NCBI GenBank assembly: GCA_003054495.1
Contig: CP028514.1
Span: 422,501-486,500, forward strand
Reading direction: 5' to 3'
DNA from: Carboxydocella thermautotrophica
Lineage (GTDB): Bacteria > Bacillota > GCA-003054495 > Carboxydocellales > Carboxydocellaceae
DNA: 64,000 nucleotides
How positions within the stretch are numbered: position 1 is the stretch's first letter; each line of letters opens with the position of its first letter. The translations under genes were made by a program, and so were the position numbers. A model generated the notes under the pieces. It ran no database searches, was not told the DNA's origin, and was given only the letters and a program-made list of their open reading frames with translations. This document shows, piece by piece, positions 50,457 through 59,253 of the stretch.

Positions 50457-50521
50457 CCTTGTTCCCTCCTTTCTCAGGCAATAGTTTGGCATATCTTACG
50501 GCCATTTATTAGCGTGAATTC

Positions 50522-50550
50522 TTGACAAATAGCAAGCAAAAGGATAAACT
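50522..50550 (+). promoter_or_regulatory. Promoter of the hisS-aspS T-box leader
   Basis: Consensus TTGACA (50522-50527), a 17-bp spacer and TAAACT (50545-50550). Confidence 0.82.
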
Positions 50551-50556
50551 ATTAGC

Positions 50557-50816
50557 CAGATATGGTAATGACAAGGAACGGGAAGAGTAGCCGGGACTGG
50601 CCTGCCAGGGAGAAGGGGTCGTGACTGGAAGCCCCTTTCAGGAAAAGCCGGTGAAAGACACCCGGGAGTTGGCGGTCGAACTTCAGCTTTAGCTGGATAG
50701 TAGGCTGGCCCGGTTGCCCACCGTTAACGGGCGAGAGGGGAACGGCTTTTTGGCTGTTCAACCAGGGTGGCACCGCGGGTAATGACCCGTCCCTGCGCAA
50801 GCAGGGACGGGTTTTT
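50557..50816 (+). ncRNA. T-box: T-box leader of hisS-aspS
   Basis: The leader contains the diagnostic T-box AGGGTGGCACCGCGGGT (50764-50780). A strong terminator follows (CCCGTCCCTGC, GCAA loop, GCAGGGACGGG, TTTTT; 50786-50816), whose 5' arm overlaps the antiterminator partner region. In the 3' side of stem I the sequence AAAGACACCC offers GAC (Asp, 50657-50659) and CAC (His, 50659-50661) overlapping by one base as specifier. Uncharged cognate tRNA would stabilise the antiterminator and allow hisS-aspS transcription. Confidence 0.93.
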
Positions 50817-50848
50817 AGTTTTGGAGGGAATGGGAAAGGAGTGAAAGG

Positions 50849-52114
50849 ATGCTAACCCAGAGACCAAAAGGAACCAATGATTTTTTGCCGCAGGAGACCT
50901 GGAAGTGGCAGTATGTAGAGCAAATTTTGCGGGAAGTTTGCCGTCAGTATGGCTATGGTGAATTGCGTACCCCTATTTTCGAGCATACCGAGCTCTTTCA
51001 GCGCGGGGTAGGGGAAACCACCGATATCGTGGAAAAGGAAATGTATACTTTTTTGGATAAAGGCGGTCGTTCTGTAACCTTACGGCCAGAAGGGACAGCG
51101 GCAGCAGCGCGGGCCTATCTGGAAAACCGGCTCCATGCCGGGCCCCAGCCGGTAAAGGTCTATTATATTGGTCCCATGTTCCGCTATGATAAGCCTCAGG
51201 CCGGGCGCTACCGCCAGTTCCATCAGTTTGGAGTTGAGGTTTTCGGTTCGGATGAGCCGGTGGTGGATGCGGAAGTAATCGCCATGGCCATGGAAATATA
51301 CCGGCGCCTGGGTATCAAGGACCTGGAGCTAAACATCAACAGTGTAGGCTGTCCTGTCTGCAGGGCCCGGCACCGGGAAGCTCTGCAGGAGTTTTTGCGT
51401 CCGCAGCTGGCTTCCCTCTGCAAGGATTGTCAGAGCCGGTTTGAACGCAATCCCCTGCGGATTCTGGATTGTAAACAGGAAGGTTGTCAGGCAGCTACCC
51501 GGGGAGCGCCTACCATTACCCGGCAACTTTGTCCTGATTGCAAGGACCACTTCGACCAGGTGCAAACCCTTCTGAAGGCCCTGGGTGTACCTTTTACCGT
51601 CAATGAGCGACTGGTGCGGGGCCTGGACTATTATACCAAGACCGCTTTTGAAATTATGGTCAAGGATATCGGGGCCCAGAGTTCTATCTGCGGCGGTGGC
51701 CGTTATAATGGCCTGGTGGGGGAACTGGGCGGTGAGGATGTGCCCGGCATCGGCTTTGCCCTGGGCCTGGAACGCACCATTTTGACTATGGAAAAACAGG
51801 GGGTAGCCTGGCCGGAGGAGGCCGGCACCCGGGTCTTTGTGGCAGTATTAGGCACGGAAGCCCGGGAACAGGCCCTGGTGTTGACCCAGCAGCTGCGCAG
51901 CCGCGGCCTGGCTGCCGAAACTGACCTGCTGGGGCGCAGCCTTAAGGCCCAGCTGAAACAGGCGGACCGGCTCAAGGTCAGTTACACCGTGATTGTAGGT
52001 GGCGATGAGCTGCAGCGCGGCGAAGTGCAGCTTCGGAGCATGAGCGATAGCAGCCAGCAGGCTCTCAAGCTGGAACAGGTAGTGGATTACTTGACAGAAA
52101 AACTGAAACCGTAA
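50849..52114 (+). CDS. hisS: Histidyl-tRNA synthetase
   Basis: A 421-residue class II synthetase charging tRNA-His. Motif 1 region [10 protein letters not shown] at the N-terminus, motif 2 [14 protein letters not shown] and [20 protein letters not shown], the histidine-specific [15 protein letters not shown], motif 3 [12 protein letters not shown] and a C-terminal anticodon domain. Cys pairs in an insertion ([23 protein letters not shown]) could bind zinc, seen in some clostridial forms. AAAGGAG precedes the ATG. Controlled by the T-box leader and co-transcribed with aspS. Confidence 0.97.
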   Translation: MLTQRPKGTNDFLPQETWKWQYVEQILREVCRQYGYGELRTPIFEHTELFQRGVGETTDIVEKEMYTFLDKGGRSVTLRPEGTAAAARAYLENRLHAGPQPVKVYYIGPMFRYDKPQAGRYRQFHQFGVEVFGSDEPVVDAEVIAMAMEIYRRLGIKDLELNINSVGCPVCRARHREALQEFLRPQLASLCKDCQSRFERNPLRILDCKQEGCQAATRGAPTITRQLCPDCKDHFDQVQTLLKALGVPFTVNERLVRGLDYYTKTAFEIMVKDIGAQSSICGGGRYNGLVGELGGEDVPGIGFALGLERTILTMEKQGVAWPEEAGTRVFVAVLGTEAREQALVLTQQLRSRGLAAETDLLGRSLKAQLKQADRLKVSYTVIVGGDELQRGEVQLRSMSDSSQQALKLEQVVDYLTEKLKP

Positions 52115-52127
52115 GGAGGAAAAGGCA

Positions 52128-53915
52128 ATGGAAGCATTACAGGGTTGGAAGCGGACCATGATGTGCGGCAGCTTGCGGGCAGCTGATGCCGGCAAAGAAG
52201 TAATTCTCATGGGCTGGGTCCAGCGGCGGCGGGACCATGGCGGCCTGATTTTCGTGGACCTCAGGGACCGGGAGGGTATCACCCAGGTGGTATTTAGCCC
52301 GGAAGTTGATCAGGAGGCGTTTGCTAAAGCGGAAGCGATTCGCAATGAGTACGTCATTGCTGTCAAAGGGGAAGTGCGCTTGCGTCCAGAAGGCACTGTT
52401 AACCCCAACCTGGCTACCGGGGAAGTGGAAGTGTATGCCCGGGAAGTGAAGGTGCTGAACGGGGCCAAAACACCGCCCTTCTATATCCAGGACAATATCG
52501 ATGTAGATGAAAACCTGCGCCTGCGCTATCGTTACCTGGACCTGCGGCGGCCGGAGATGCAGCGGGCCCTGGGTTTACGGCATCGGCTGGTCAAAACTAT
52601 TCGGGACTATCTGGACGCCCGGGGCTTCTGGGAAATTGAAACTCCCATGCTGACCAAATCCACCCCGGAAGGGGCAAGGGATTACCTGGTGCCCAGTCGG
52701 GTCAACCCGGGCAAATTCTTTGCCCTGCCCCAGTCTCCCCAGATTTTCAAGCAAATACTCATGGTGGCTGGTATGGACAAATATTTCCAGATCGTGCGCT
52801 GTTTCCGGGATGAGGACCTGCGCAGTGACCGGCAGCCGGAATTTACCCAGCTGGACCTGGAGATGTCCTTTGTGGAACGGGAAGAGGTGCTGACCCTGAT
52901 GGAAGAGATGATTGCGGAAGTGGTCAGGACTACCCTGGGCCGGGAAGTGCCTACTCCTTTCCCGCGGCTGACTTATGCCGAAGCCATGGCCCGCTATGGC
53001 TCGGACAAGCCCGATACTCGCTTTGGCATGGAACTGGTGGATTTGACCGATATCGCCGCTGGCTGTGAATTCAAGGTCTTTCGGGCTGCTGCCGATAACG
53101 GCGGAGTGGTCAAGGCTATCAATGCTAAAGGCTGTGCCCACTTCAGCCGCAAGGAGCTGGATGAGCTGACCCAGTATGTGGCTATCTATGGTGCCAAAGG
53201 CCTGGCCTATATCCAGATGACCCCGGAAGGCCCCAAATCTCCTATTGCCAAATTCTTCAAGGAGGAAGAGCTGCAGGCTATCCTGGAGCGGCTGGGGGCG
53301 GAAACAGGTGACCTCCTGCTCTTTGGGGCGGATACGCCCAGGATTGTGGCCGACTCCCTGGGCCACCTGCGGGTACATCTGGCGGAGAAACTGGGTCTGA
53401 TTGACCCCGAGGCCATGAATTTCCTCTGGGTAGTGGACTTCCCCTTGCTGGAATGGGATGAGGAAGAAAAACGCTATGTCGCCATGCACCATCCCTTCAC
53501 CTCTCCGATGGATGAAGACATTGAGCTGATGGATACTGATCCGGGCCGGGTGCGGGCCAAAGCTTATGATATGGTTCTGAACGGGGTGGAAATCGGTGGT
53601 GGCTCTATCCGGATTCACCGGCGGGATGTGCAGGAAAAGATGTTCCGCCTCCTGGGTTTAAGTCAGGAGGAGGCTGTAGAAAAATTTGGCTTTATGCTGG
53701 AGGCTTTTGAATATGGCACTCCGCCCCATGGTGGCATTGCTTTTGGTATCGACCGCCTGGTGATGCTGCTGGCAGGCCGGGATACCATCCGGGATGTCAT
53801 CGCTTTCCCCAAAACCCAGAGTGCCAGCTGTCTGATGACCGGAGCGCCTTCGGAAGTAAGTGCTAAACAATTGAAGGAACTGCATATCAAGCTGGATGTT
53901 ATACCCAGGAAGTAA
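52128..53915 (+). CDS. aspS: Aspartyl-tRNA synthetase
   Basis: A 595-residue bacterial-type class II synthetase. The N-terminal OB-fold anticodon domain includes [20 protein letters not shown]. The catalytic core has [44 protein letters not shown] and the C-terminal [15 protein letters not shown], with the bacterial GAD insertion in between. AAGGAGG lies upstream, 13 nt after hisS. Second gene of the T-box operon. Confidence 0.98.
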   Translation: MEALQGWKRTMMCGSLRAADAGKEVILMGWVQRRRDHGGLIFVDLRDREGITQVVFSPEVDQEAFAKAEAIRNEYVIAVKGEVRLRPEGTVNPNLATGEVEVYAREVKVLNGAKTPPFYIQDNIDVDENLRLRYRYLDLRRPEMQRALGLRHRLVKTIRDYLDARGFWEIETPMLTKSTPEGARDYLVPSRVNPGKFFALPQSPQIFKQILMVAGMDKYFQIVRCFRDEDLRSDRQPEFTQLDLEMSFVEREEVLTLMEEMIAEVVRTTLGREVPTPFPRLTYAEAMARYGSDKPDTRFGMELVDLTDIAAGCEFKVFRAAADNGGVVKAINAKGCAHFSRKELDELTQYVAIYGAKGLAYIQMTPEGPKSPIAKFFKEEELQAILERLGAETGDLLLFGADTPRIVADSLGHLRVHLAEKLGLIDPEAMNFLWVVDFPLLEWDEEEKRYVAMHHPFTSPMDEDIELMDTDPGRVRAKAYDMVLNGVEIGGGSIRIHRRDVQEKMFRLLGLSQEEAVEKFGFMLEAFEYGTPPHGGIAFGIDRLVMLLAGRDTIRDVIAFPKTQSASCLMTGAPSEVSAKQLKELHIKLDVIPRK

Positions 53916-53922
53916 TGCTGTC

Positions 53923-53951
53923 TTGTCAAACCATCGGGTTTGTGTTAAGAT
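53923..53951 (+). promoter_or_regulatory. Promoter of 6S RNA
   Basis: TTGTCA (53923-53928), a 17-bp spacer and TAAGAT (53946-53951), directly behind the aspS stop. Confidence 0.82.
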
Positions 53952-53957
53952 AAAGGC

Positions 53958-54150
53958 AGATAAAACCCTGCGGTGTGCGTGAGGTCAGCGCGTGTTTAGA
54001 GCCAACACGTTCAGAAAAGGGAGCCCGGTCTCTGCTGGTGGAATGAATGCCCCCATAGTCAGGGGACTCAAGAAGCCCGCAGGAGGGCACCCACCTGCTG
54101 GGAGCAGGTTCTGAAACAGGCGGGCCCACGGCATCATGGGGTTGTCCGCT
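53958..54150 (+). ncRNA. ssrS/bsrA: 6S RNA
   Basis: The stretch between aspS and the tcdA region, where B. subtilis carries bsrA, has no protein gene on this strand. It folds as a long hairpin: the 5' part CCCTGCGGTGTGCGTGAGG pairs with the 3' part around GGCCCACGGCATCATGGGG, with a large central bubble flanked by G+C-rich arms (GCCCGCAGGAGGGCACC). 6S RNA mimics an open promoter and binds the housekeeping RNA polymerase. It has its own promoter and a terminator at 54167. Ends are approximate. Confidence 0.85.
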
Positions 54151-54166
54151 ATTAATTTATAAACAG

Positions 54167-54195
54167 GCAGTAGGCAAAAGGCCTACTGCTTTTTC
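54167..54195 (+). terminator. Terminator downstream of 6S RNA
   Basis: A perfect 9-bp stem GCAGTAGGC / GCCTACTGC followed by TTTTTCTG. Confidence 0.88.
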
Positions 54196-54326
54196 TGTTT
54201 TTCATTGATGATAGTACGGGCCCCATTTAAAGCCAGCTTGAGAGCGCTGATCCAGACTTTAGCTTGTGCAGCCCAGTTGTTAAGCTGGCTGGGGTCTATC
54301 TTGATTTTTTTGGTCTTACCTGCCAT
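54183..54326 (-). CDS. 47-residue basic protein
   Basis: A short gene on the minus strand: MAGKTKKIKIDPSQLNNWAA then QAKVWISALKLALNGARTII and a Lys-rich end. GGGTGAGGG precedes the ATG, and it starts 5 nt after the next upstream gene of the same strand, so it is probably the last gene of a three-gene operon. Its 3' end runs into the 6S RNA terminator from the opposite side. Function unknown. Confidence 0.65.
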   Translation of the reverse strand: MAGKTKKIKIDPSQLNNWAAQAKVWISALKLALNGARTIINEKQKKQ

Positions 54327-54331
54327 TGCCC

Positions 54332-54691
54332 TCACCCTTTCAATTCTTCAGCGATCAAATTAATCACTTGTTGCCAGGCAGGAGGCATCTTGCTAAACTG
54401 GGGCTGCAGGGTGGTAAAAAGGGTCTTTACCAGCTGCAATCTTTCCGGAGTTGCGCTGGCAGCTCCCTGTCGGATTAGCTGTCTAACTTCTTCCAGCTCG
54501 GCAGCGCTGAGACTGCCGCCGGCATCAACTTTTTTGCCCCAGGTTAACAGTTTGTTTTTGGTTTCGGAATCCATATCGCCGCCGAATTGCTCCAGCAAAG
54601 AAACGATTACGCTGAAATTTAATTTGTTGGGGTTGGCCAGCAAATTCAGGGCCAGGGCCATAATTTCCTGGGGGGTAATTTTTTTACTCAT
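54332..54691 (-). CDS. Helical protein of unknown function
   Basis: A 119-residue helical protein with no recognised family. Segments ITPQEIMALALNLLANPNK, VIVSLLEQFGGDMDSETKNK and AWQQVINLIAEELKG suggest a helical bundle. The start overlaps the stop of the upstream gene (ATGA, 54688-54691), with AGGTGG upstream. Middle gene of a three-gene minus-strand operon. Confidence 0.7.
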   Translation of the reverse strand: MSKKITPQEIMALALNLLANPNKLNFSVIVSLLEQFGGDMDSETKNKLLTWGKKVDAGGSLSAAELEEVRQLIRQGAASATPERLQLVKTLFTTLQPQFSKMPPAWQQVINLIAEELKG

Positions 54692-54909
54692 CTTTTTTTG
54701 CCACCTCGCCTTTGATTTTTCATTTCTGTCCAGGCAGAAAGTACCGGTTCAGCTACTGCCAGTAACTCTTCGGCTATAACCAAAATGGACAAAAACTTAT
54801 CCAGCCAGACCTGCCACTCCGTTTCCGGGCGGCTGACAGCACTGGTTCTGGCCGGAGATGCTACCGGTTGGCCACTGGAGAGGGGAATGATGATTTTTCT
54901 TTTTGCCAC
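54688..54909 (-). CDS. Small helical protein of unknown function
   Basis: A 73-residue protein, basic at both ends (MAKRKIIIPL; QRRGGKKR) with a central helix WLDKFLSILVIAEELLAVAE. It begins at GTG 54909 with AAGGG upstream and overlaps the next gene by 4 nt. First gene of the three-gene operon next to 6S RNA; function unknown. Confidence 0.65.
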   Translation of the reverse strand: MAKRKIIIPLSSGQPVASPARTSAVSRPETEWQVWLDKFLSILVIAEELLAVAEPVLSAWTEMKNQRRGGKKR

Positions 54910-54933
54910 TGATTATCCCTTCTTTCGCAAAGA

Positions 54934-54957
54934 CGGAAAGCCCCGCAGGGCTTTCCG
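54934..54957 (-). terminator. Terminator of the tiny hydrophobic genes
   Basis: A perfect 10-bp stem (CGGAAAGCCC, CGCA loop, GGGCTTTCCG). On the minus strand it is followed by TCTTTG and lies just behind the 34-residue gene. Confidence 0.75.
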
Positions 54958-54963
54958 CGGAGC

Positions 54964-55068
54964 TTAGTCCTGGTTGCCAGGATAGGGCCAGAAGGGGAAT
55001 CCCAGCAACAGCAACACGATAATAATCACCACGATAACAACCACTTCTCTATTCCGGCGATGACCCAT
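54964..55068 (-). CDS. 34-residue hydrophobic peptide
   Basis: A tiny gene reading MGHRRNREVVVIVVIIIVLL then LLGFPFWPYPGNQD. A strong AAGGAGGG lies 7 nt before the ATG. The product is a basic N-terminus, one membrane helix and a Pro/aromatic tail, similar in style to small sporulation membrane peptides such as the YjcZ type (inference). Too short for most gene callers. Confidence 0.7.
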   Translation of the reverse strand: MGHRRNREVVVIVVIIIVLLLLGFPFWPYPGNQD

Positions 55069-55096
55069 ATGAATCCCTCCTTTTTAATACTTCAGA

Positions 55097-55171
55097 TTAC
55101 AGGACATCCAGTAACAAGAGGATGACCACAATCACCACAATGATGAAGATAAAATTGGGATAGTAATGCAT
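55097..55171 (-). CDS. 24-residue hydrophobic peptide
   Basis: Reads MHYYPNFIFIIVVIVVILLL then LDVL and stop. GGGGGAAG precedes the ATG. The aromatic N-terminus and Val/Ile helix resemble YjcZ-type peptides. It is followed after 28 nt by the 34-residue gene on the same strand, so the two may be co-transcribed. Confidence 0.65.
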   Translation of the reverse strand: MHYYPNFIFIIVVIVVILLLLDVL

Positions 55172-55329
55172 AGGAGCTTCCCCCCTTCCCGATTTCTGCT
55201 TTATCTTACGGCAAAAGGCGGTCAGGGGTGCTCGGCGGTTAGCCTATTTTTCTGGGCTTGCGCTTGGGAAAGGAAATAGGGTATGATGGGAAAAAGAACT
55301 ATTCTATGGGCTGTAGGAGGAAGACAGGT

Positions 55330-56139
55330 ATGTTGCACAGATTTTCCCGCACAGAATTGCTGCTGGGGTCAGAAGGATTGGAACGGCTGCGCCAGGCCCG
55401 GGTGGCAGTCTTTGGTATTGGCGGGGTGGGTTCTTATGCTTGTGAAGCCCTGGCTCGAGCCGGGGTAGGGTCACTGGTGCTGGTGGACTATGATGATGTC
55501 TGTTTAACCAATATCAACCGGCAGATTCATGCTTTGAGCAATACAGTGGGGCGGCCTAAAGTGGAATTGATGGCGGAACGGATCAAATTGATCAATCCCG
55601 GAGCAGAGGTAGAATCCATCAAGGAATTTTATGCTCCTGAACATAGAGAGCGCCTGCTCAGGCCAGACTATGATTATGTAGTGGATGCCATTGATAATGT
55701 CACCGGCAAGCTGGACTTGATCAAGGGCTGTCTGGCGTTGAATATCCCCATAATTTCCGCCATGGGAGCAGGAAACAAACTGGATCCTACTGCTTTCCGG
55801 GTGGCAGATATTTCTGAAACGGCGGTCGACCCTCTTGCCCGGGTACTCCGGCGGGAATTGCGCAAAGCGGGGATCTACCGGGGGGTCAAGGTGGTTTATT
55901 CGGAAGAGCCACCCATCCCACCCAGGGTAGGGCTGGCTGATTGTAAGACCAATTGTGTTTGCACCAGCGAACAGGGCCGGGGCAGCTGCACCTTGCGGCG
56001 TCAGATTCCAGGCAGTGTTTCTTTTGTACCTCCGGTAGTAGGGATGATTATGGCCGGGGAAGTGGTAAAAGATTTATGCGGTCTTGTTGACAAAAGGACA
56101 AAAGGGGCATATAATAAAAAGCAAGATACCCGGGTATAG
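55330..56139 (+). CDS. tcdA: tRNA threonylcarbamoyladenosine dehydratase (TcdA/YrvM)
   Basis: A 269-residue E1-like enzyme that dehydrates t6A37 of tRNA to the cyclic form ct6A. The Rossmann ATP-binding loop is VAVFGIGGVGSYACEALARA (about residues 26-45), with DYDDVCLTNINRQ, the adenylation contacts VVDAIDNVTGKLDL, and Cys motifs CKTNCVCTS and GSCTLRR. The ATG at 55330 has AGGAGG 9 nt upstream; the frame is open further upstream but without a better start. Position after aspS and 6S RNA matches the B. subtilis yrvM locus. Confidence 0.93.
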   Translation: MLHRFSRTELLLGSEGLERLRQARVAVFGIGGVGSYACEALARAGVGSLVLVDYDDVCLTNINRQIHALSNTVGRPKVELMAERIKLINPGAEVESIKEFYAPEHRERLLRPDYDYVVDAIDNVTGKLDLIKGCLALNIPIISAMGAGNKLDPTAFRVADISETAVDPLARVLRRELRKAGIYRGVKVVYSEEPPIPPRVGLADCKTNCVCTSEQGRGSCTLRRQIPGSVSFVPPVVGMIMAGEVVKDLCGLVDKRTKGAYNKKQDTRV

Positions 56140-56156
56140 TATAGGGGGTGAGGATA

Positions 56157-56438
56157 GTGAACAGTACCGAAGTATCGGTAGAAGGCAAAGAGGAGATACT
56201 AAAAAGGCTGAGAAGGATAGAAGGGCAGGTCAAAGGGATACAGCGGATGATTGAAGAGGACCAGGATTGTCTGAAGATCCTCACCCAGATCGCCGCTGTT
56301 AAGGCAGCTGTTCAGGCTGTCGGAGTGACCATTGTAGAGCGCAATACCGTCAAGTGTCTGGAATCAGCCTGCAGCCAGGGGCGGCAGGATGAGTATGTCA
56401 AACATTTAGTAGAAGTGCTGATGCGCTTCGCTAAATAA
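56157..56438 (+). CDS. CsoR/CstR/FrmR-family repressor
   Basis: A 93-residue all-helical DNA-binding protein of the DUF156 family. Seen: [20 protein letters not shown] (DNA-binding helix), then [20 protein letters not shown] with the first ligand Cys, and [12 protein letters not shown] with the second Cys. The residue four before that Cys is Asn where copper-sensing CsoR has His. A Cys-only pair is typical of persulfide-sensing CstR, so this may respond to sulfane sulfur. GTG 56157 follows GGGGGTGAGG. It is followed by thioredoxin. Confidence 0.88.
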   Translation: MNSTEVSVEGKEEILKRLRRIEGQVKGIQRMIEEDQDCLKILTQIAAVKAAVQAVGVTIVERNTVKCLESACSQGRQDEYVKHLVEVLMRFAK

Positions 56439-56460
56439 GAAAAAAAGGAGGAGATTACAT

Positions 56461-56790
56461 ATGGCAGGCGCAAATGTTAAAACCTTTACTAATGCCAACT
56501 GGAAAGCGGAGGTTCTGGAAGCTACTCAACCGGTACTGGTGGATTTCTGGGCAGCCTGGTGTGGCCCTTGCCGCATGATCGCACCGGTAATTGACCAGCT
56601 GGCCGATGAATATGTCGGCAAAGTGGTAGTGGGCAAACTGAATGTGGATGAAAACCGGGAAACAGCCATTGAATACGGGGTCATGAGCATTCCCACCTTG
56701 TTGTTGTTCAAAGATGGCAAACCGGTAGAGCGGATTGTTGGCTACCAGACCAAAGAGCAACTGGCCCGCATTTTGGCCAAACACATCTAA
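56461..56790 (+). CDS. trxA: Thioredoxin
   Basis: A 109-residue thioredoxin with the active-site motif [14 protein letters not shown] (about residues 28-41), the structural cis-Pro in [11 protein letters not shown] and the family C-terminus. It reduces protein disulfides in the cytoplasm. AAAGGAGGAG precedes the ATG. It lies 22 nt after the CsoR-family gene, suggesting shared regulation, and ends at a terminator. Confidence 0.96.
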   Translation: MAGANVKTFTNANWKAEVLEATQPVLVDFWAAWCGPCRMIAPVIDQLADEYVGKVVVGKLNVDENRETAIEYGVMSIPTLLLFKDGKPVERIVGYQTKEQLARILAKHI

Positions 56791-56796
56791 ATAAAC

Positions 56797-56830
56797 AAAG
56801 GGGCATCCCTGGTGGGTGCCCTTTTAGTTT
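56797..56830 (+). terminator. Terminator of thioredoxin
   Basis: A bulged stem (AAAGGGGCATCCC with GGGTGCCCTTTT) with T tract, between converging genes. Confidence 0.75.
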
Positions 56831-57321
56831 CATCTGGCCTGTTTCAGTAAATAAATTTCTCGCTCGTTTTCGGCAATTTTGCTGGTCTGGTAATCGATAT
56901 AGGCTTGAATATTAAATAGTTTTTTGTTGATATTCTCAACTTTACCGGATAATTCAACAACATCTTCTGTTGTCCGTTGCAAAGCAGCGGAAATATATTC
57001 GGTGCGGTGTTCAATAGAACGGGTCACAAGATACAGCTCACCCTGGCGTGTATCAATTCCGTCAACCCGCTGTTCCAGGCCATTCACGCGTTGCTCCAGG
57101 TTGTCCATGCGCTGTTCCAGGCCATTCATGCGTTGCTCCAGGTTATCCATGCGCTGTTCCAGGCCATTCATGCGTTGCTCCAGGTTATCCATGCGCTGTT
57201 CCAGGCCATTCATGCGTTGCTCCAGGTTATCCATACGTTGTTCCAGCCGGTCGAAGCGCTGATTGAAAGTGCTATGCAAGTTTTCAACAGCATGCAGTAT
57301 CTGGTATAACATTTGTTCCAC
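56830..57321 (-). CDS. Repeat-built coiled-coil protein
   Basis: A 163-residue protein whose centre is a run of alternating LEQRMDN and LEQRMNG heptads (about residues 25-90). The DNA repeats at 42 bp and the result is an uninterrupted parallel coiled coil. N- and C-terminal parts are also helical ([20 protein letters not shown]). No enzyme domain or signal peptide. GTG 57321 is chosen because GGGAGGG lies 6 nt upstream; the ATG at 57339 includes that site. Copy number of the repeat may vary between strains. Confidence 0.75.
   Translation of the reverse strand: MEQMLYQILHAVENLHSTFNQRFDRLEQRMDNLEQRMNGLEQRMDNLEQRMNGLEQRMDNLEQRMNGLEQRMDNLEQRVNGLEQRVDGIDTRQGELYLVTRSIEHRTEYISAALQRTTEDVVELSGKVENINKKLFNIQAYIDYQTSKIAENEREIYLLKQAR
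57070..57246. repeat. 42-bp tandem repeat within the coiled-coil gene
   Basis: Units begin at 57070, 57112, 57154, 57196 and 57238, each about 42 bp and differing by one or two bases; the last is partial. One unit encodes 14 residues (two heptads). Confidence 0.95.
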
Positions 57322-57406
57322 CTTTTTCCCTCCCCCCATAGAAAATCCTGAATAAATTATAGCAAATGGGCATAGTGGAGAACAAGTGTTTTTGGGGAGA
57401 AAATTT

Positions 57407-58069
57407 TTAGAGAGCGATAATTTTATAGGGATGGGCGATCAGCCGTCTAGGGAGAGAAAAAGCCACCAGAGTCTGCTGATTATTGCAGATCTGCCAGCTG
57501 CCCACTTCTCTGGCCAGAGCCTGGGCCCGGGAGAAGACCAGGCCCAGGTTTTTCTGCAAACAAAGGGTGGCTCTTTGCAGAGCAGTATTCCAGGCGGTTT
57601 TGCTACTGGAATGGGATACTAGAAAAATCAAGGCATTAGGGGCTTCCAAAACAGGACCCTGTAACGGGAAGTCATCCAGTAAAGACATTTTTATATCTAC
57701 CTGACAGGGAGGGGCTTCCCGGCAGTAGCTTGCGGAAACCATTGAGGGAACAGCTATCGGACCGAGATAAAGCAGGGGCTGACATTCAGAAACAGGCAAG
57801 TAGGCTGTCCAGCCAGCTTTGATAGTTATCGGCCAGAACCAGCCACCATGGCGGTTGAAATCAGCCAGGAGATGGGAGGAAAGTTTTAGTCCGGTCAGGC
57901 CCAGAAGCAAACTGGAGGGAATTTTGAAATGCAAAAGCTGTTGGATTTCCACAGCCAGTACGTGGCCAGTACGAGCCTGGGGTAAATATTTGCTGATTTG
58001 CCAGCTAAAGCGGTTTGGTTCCCGATGAGTCACCGGACAGACTGGAATTTGTAACTGAATTTCTTCCAT
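57407..58069 (-). CDS. Protein of unknown function
   Basis: A 220-residue protein I do not recognise. AAGGAGGGAAGGGAT precedes the ATG, so it is very likely translated. It has no signal peptide or obvious membrane segment. Segments include IPVCPVTHREPNRFSWQISK, SSLLLGLTGLKLSSHLLADF and NALIFLVSHSSSKTAWNTAL, compatible with a mixed alpha/beta fold. It lies between the coiled-coil gene and ltaA, on the opposite strand to the latter. Confidence 0.65.
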   Translation of the reverse strand: MEEIQLQIPVCPVTHREPNRFSWQISKYLPQARTGHVLAVEIQQLLHFKIPSSLLLGLTGLKLSSHLLADFNRHGGWFWPITIKAGWTAYLPVSECQPLLYLGPIAVPSMVSASYCREAPPCQVDIKMSLLDDFPLQGPVLEAPNALIFLVSHSSSKTAWNTALQRATLCLQKNLGLVFSRAQALAREVGSWQICNNQQTLVAFSLPRRLIAHPYKIIAL

Positions 58070-58211
58070 ATCCCTTCCCTCCTTGCCTTTTGTTCATTGA
58101 TATGCAGCTAGCTCCCGGGAATATGTGGGGAAAGATGGCGAGGAAAGAGAAGGTTTTTGGGGAAGAATGTAGAATGGGAAAAAAACAGAAACTGTCACAG
58201 GGGGGAATAAA

Positions 58212-59252
58212 GTGAAGTACATAGACTTACGCAGTGATACCGTAACCCAGCCGACCGAGGAGATGCGGCAAGCCATGGCCCGGGCGGAAGTGGGGGATGA
58301 TGTTTACGGGGAAGATCCCACGGTTCGGCGATTGGAGGAAAAAGCGGCCGAGCTGTTTGGCAAAGAGGCGGCCCTGCTGGTACCCAGCGGGACTATGGGC
58401 AACCAGCTGGCGGTGCTGGCCCATACCCAGCGGGGAGATGAGGTTATAGTAGAGGCAGAAGCTCATGTCTTTTTCTATGAGGTAGGAGGCCTGGGCGCCC
58501 TGGCCGGAGTCCAGACCCGTACCATCCGCGGGGAAAAAGGGGTGTTGCCGGCTGCCAGGGTGCGGGAGGCCATTCGCCTCAGTGATATTCATTTTCCACG
58601 CACGGCCTTGATCTGCCTGGAAAATACCCATAACCGGGCGGGGGGAACAGTAATGGGGCTTCAGGAAATGGAGGCTATTGGCCAGATTGGCAAGGAATAT
58701 CAAATTCCCATTCATCTGGATGGGGCCAGGATTTTCAATGCTGCCACCTACCTTGGACTGCCGGTAAAGGTGCTGACCAAGGATATGGATTCGGTGATGT
58801 TTTGCCTCTCCAAGGGTCTGGCAGCTCCTATCGGTTCCATGCTGGTCGGGTCTGCCCAGTTCATTGCCCGCGCCCGGCGTTTGCGGAAAATGCTGGGCGG
58901 TGGTATGCGTCAGGCCGGGATAATTGCGGCAGCTGGAATGGTGGCCCTGGAGACCATGGTGGAGCGGCTGGCAGAGGACCACCGGCGGGCCCGTCAGCTG
59001 GCGGAGGGATTGGCTGCCATTCCCGGGCTGAAGGTGGACTTGGAACGGGTACAAACTAATATCGTAGTGGCTGATATTATGGCAACAGGCTTGAGTCCGG
59101 CGGTTTTCCTGGGCAAATTGAAAGAACAGGGGGTACTGGCCGCAGCATTTGGCGGCAATCTGGTGCGGTTTGTTACCCATAAAGATATCGATGATCTGGA
59201 TATTGATCAGGCACTAATGGAAATCGAGAGGATTTGCCGGAAAGGGAGATAG
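58212..59252 (+). CDS. ltaA: Low-specificity L-threonine aldolase
   Basis: A 346-residue PLP enzyme that splits L-threonine/allo-threonine to glycine and acetaldehyde. It opens with [20 protein letters not shown] and contains [23 protein letters not shown] and [11 protein letters not shown]. The PLP Lys lies in [15 protein letters not shown] near residue 201, as expected for family fold I. GTG start behind GGGGGG. rarA follows 1 nt after its stop, so the two are co-transcribed. Confidence 0.95.
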   Translation: MKYIDLRSDTVTQPTEEMRQAMARAEVGDDVYGEDPTVRRLEEKAAELFGKEAALLVPSGTMGNQLAVLAHTQRGDEVIVEAEAHVFFYEVGGLGALAGVQTRTIRGEKGVLPAARVREAIRLSDIHFPRTALICLENTHNRAGGTVMGLQEMEAIGQIGKEYQIPIHLDGARIFNAATYLGLPVKVLTKDMDSVMFCLSKGLAAPIGSMLVGSAQFIARARRLRKMLGGGMRQAGIIAAAGMVALETMVERLAEDHRRARQLAEGLAAIPGLKVDLERVQTNIVVADIMATGLSPAVFLGKLKEQGVLAAAFGGNLVRFVTHKDIDDLDIDQALMEIERICRKGR

Positions 59253-59253
59253 T

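Noticed and set aside
57070..57246. Regular 42-bp repeats considered as a CRISPR array
   Set aside because: Units are contiguous with no spacers and translate into perfect heptads, so they are part of a coiled-coil gene.
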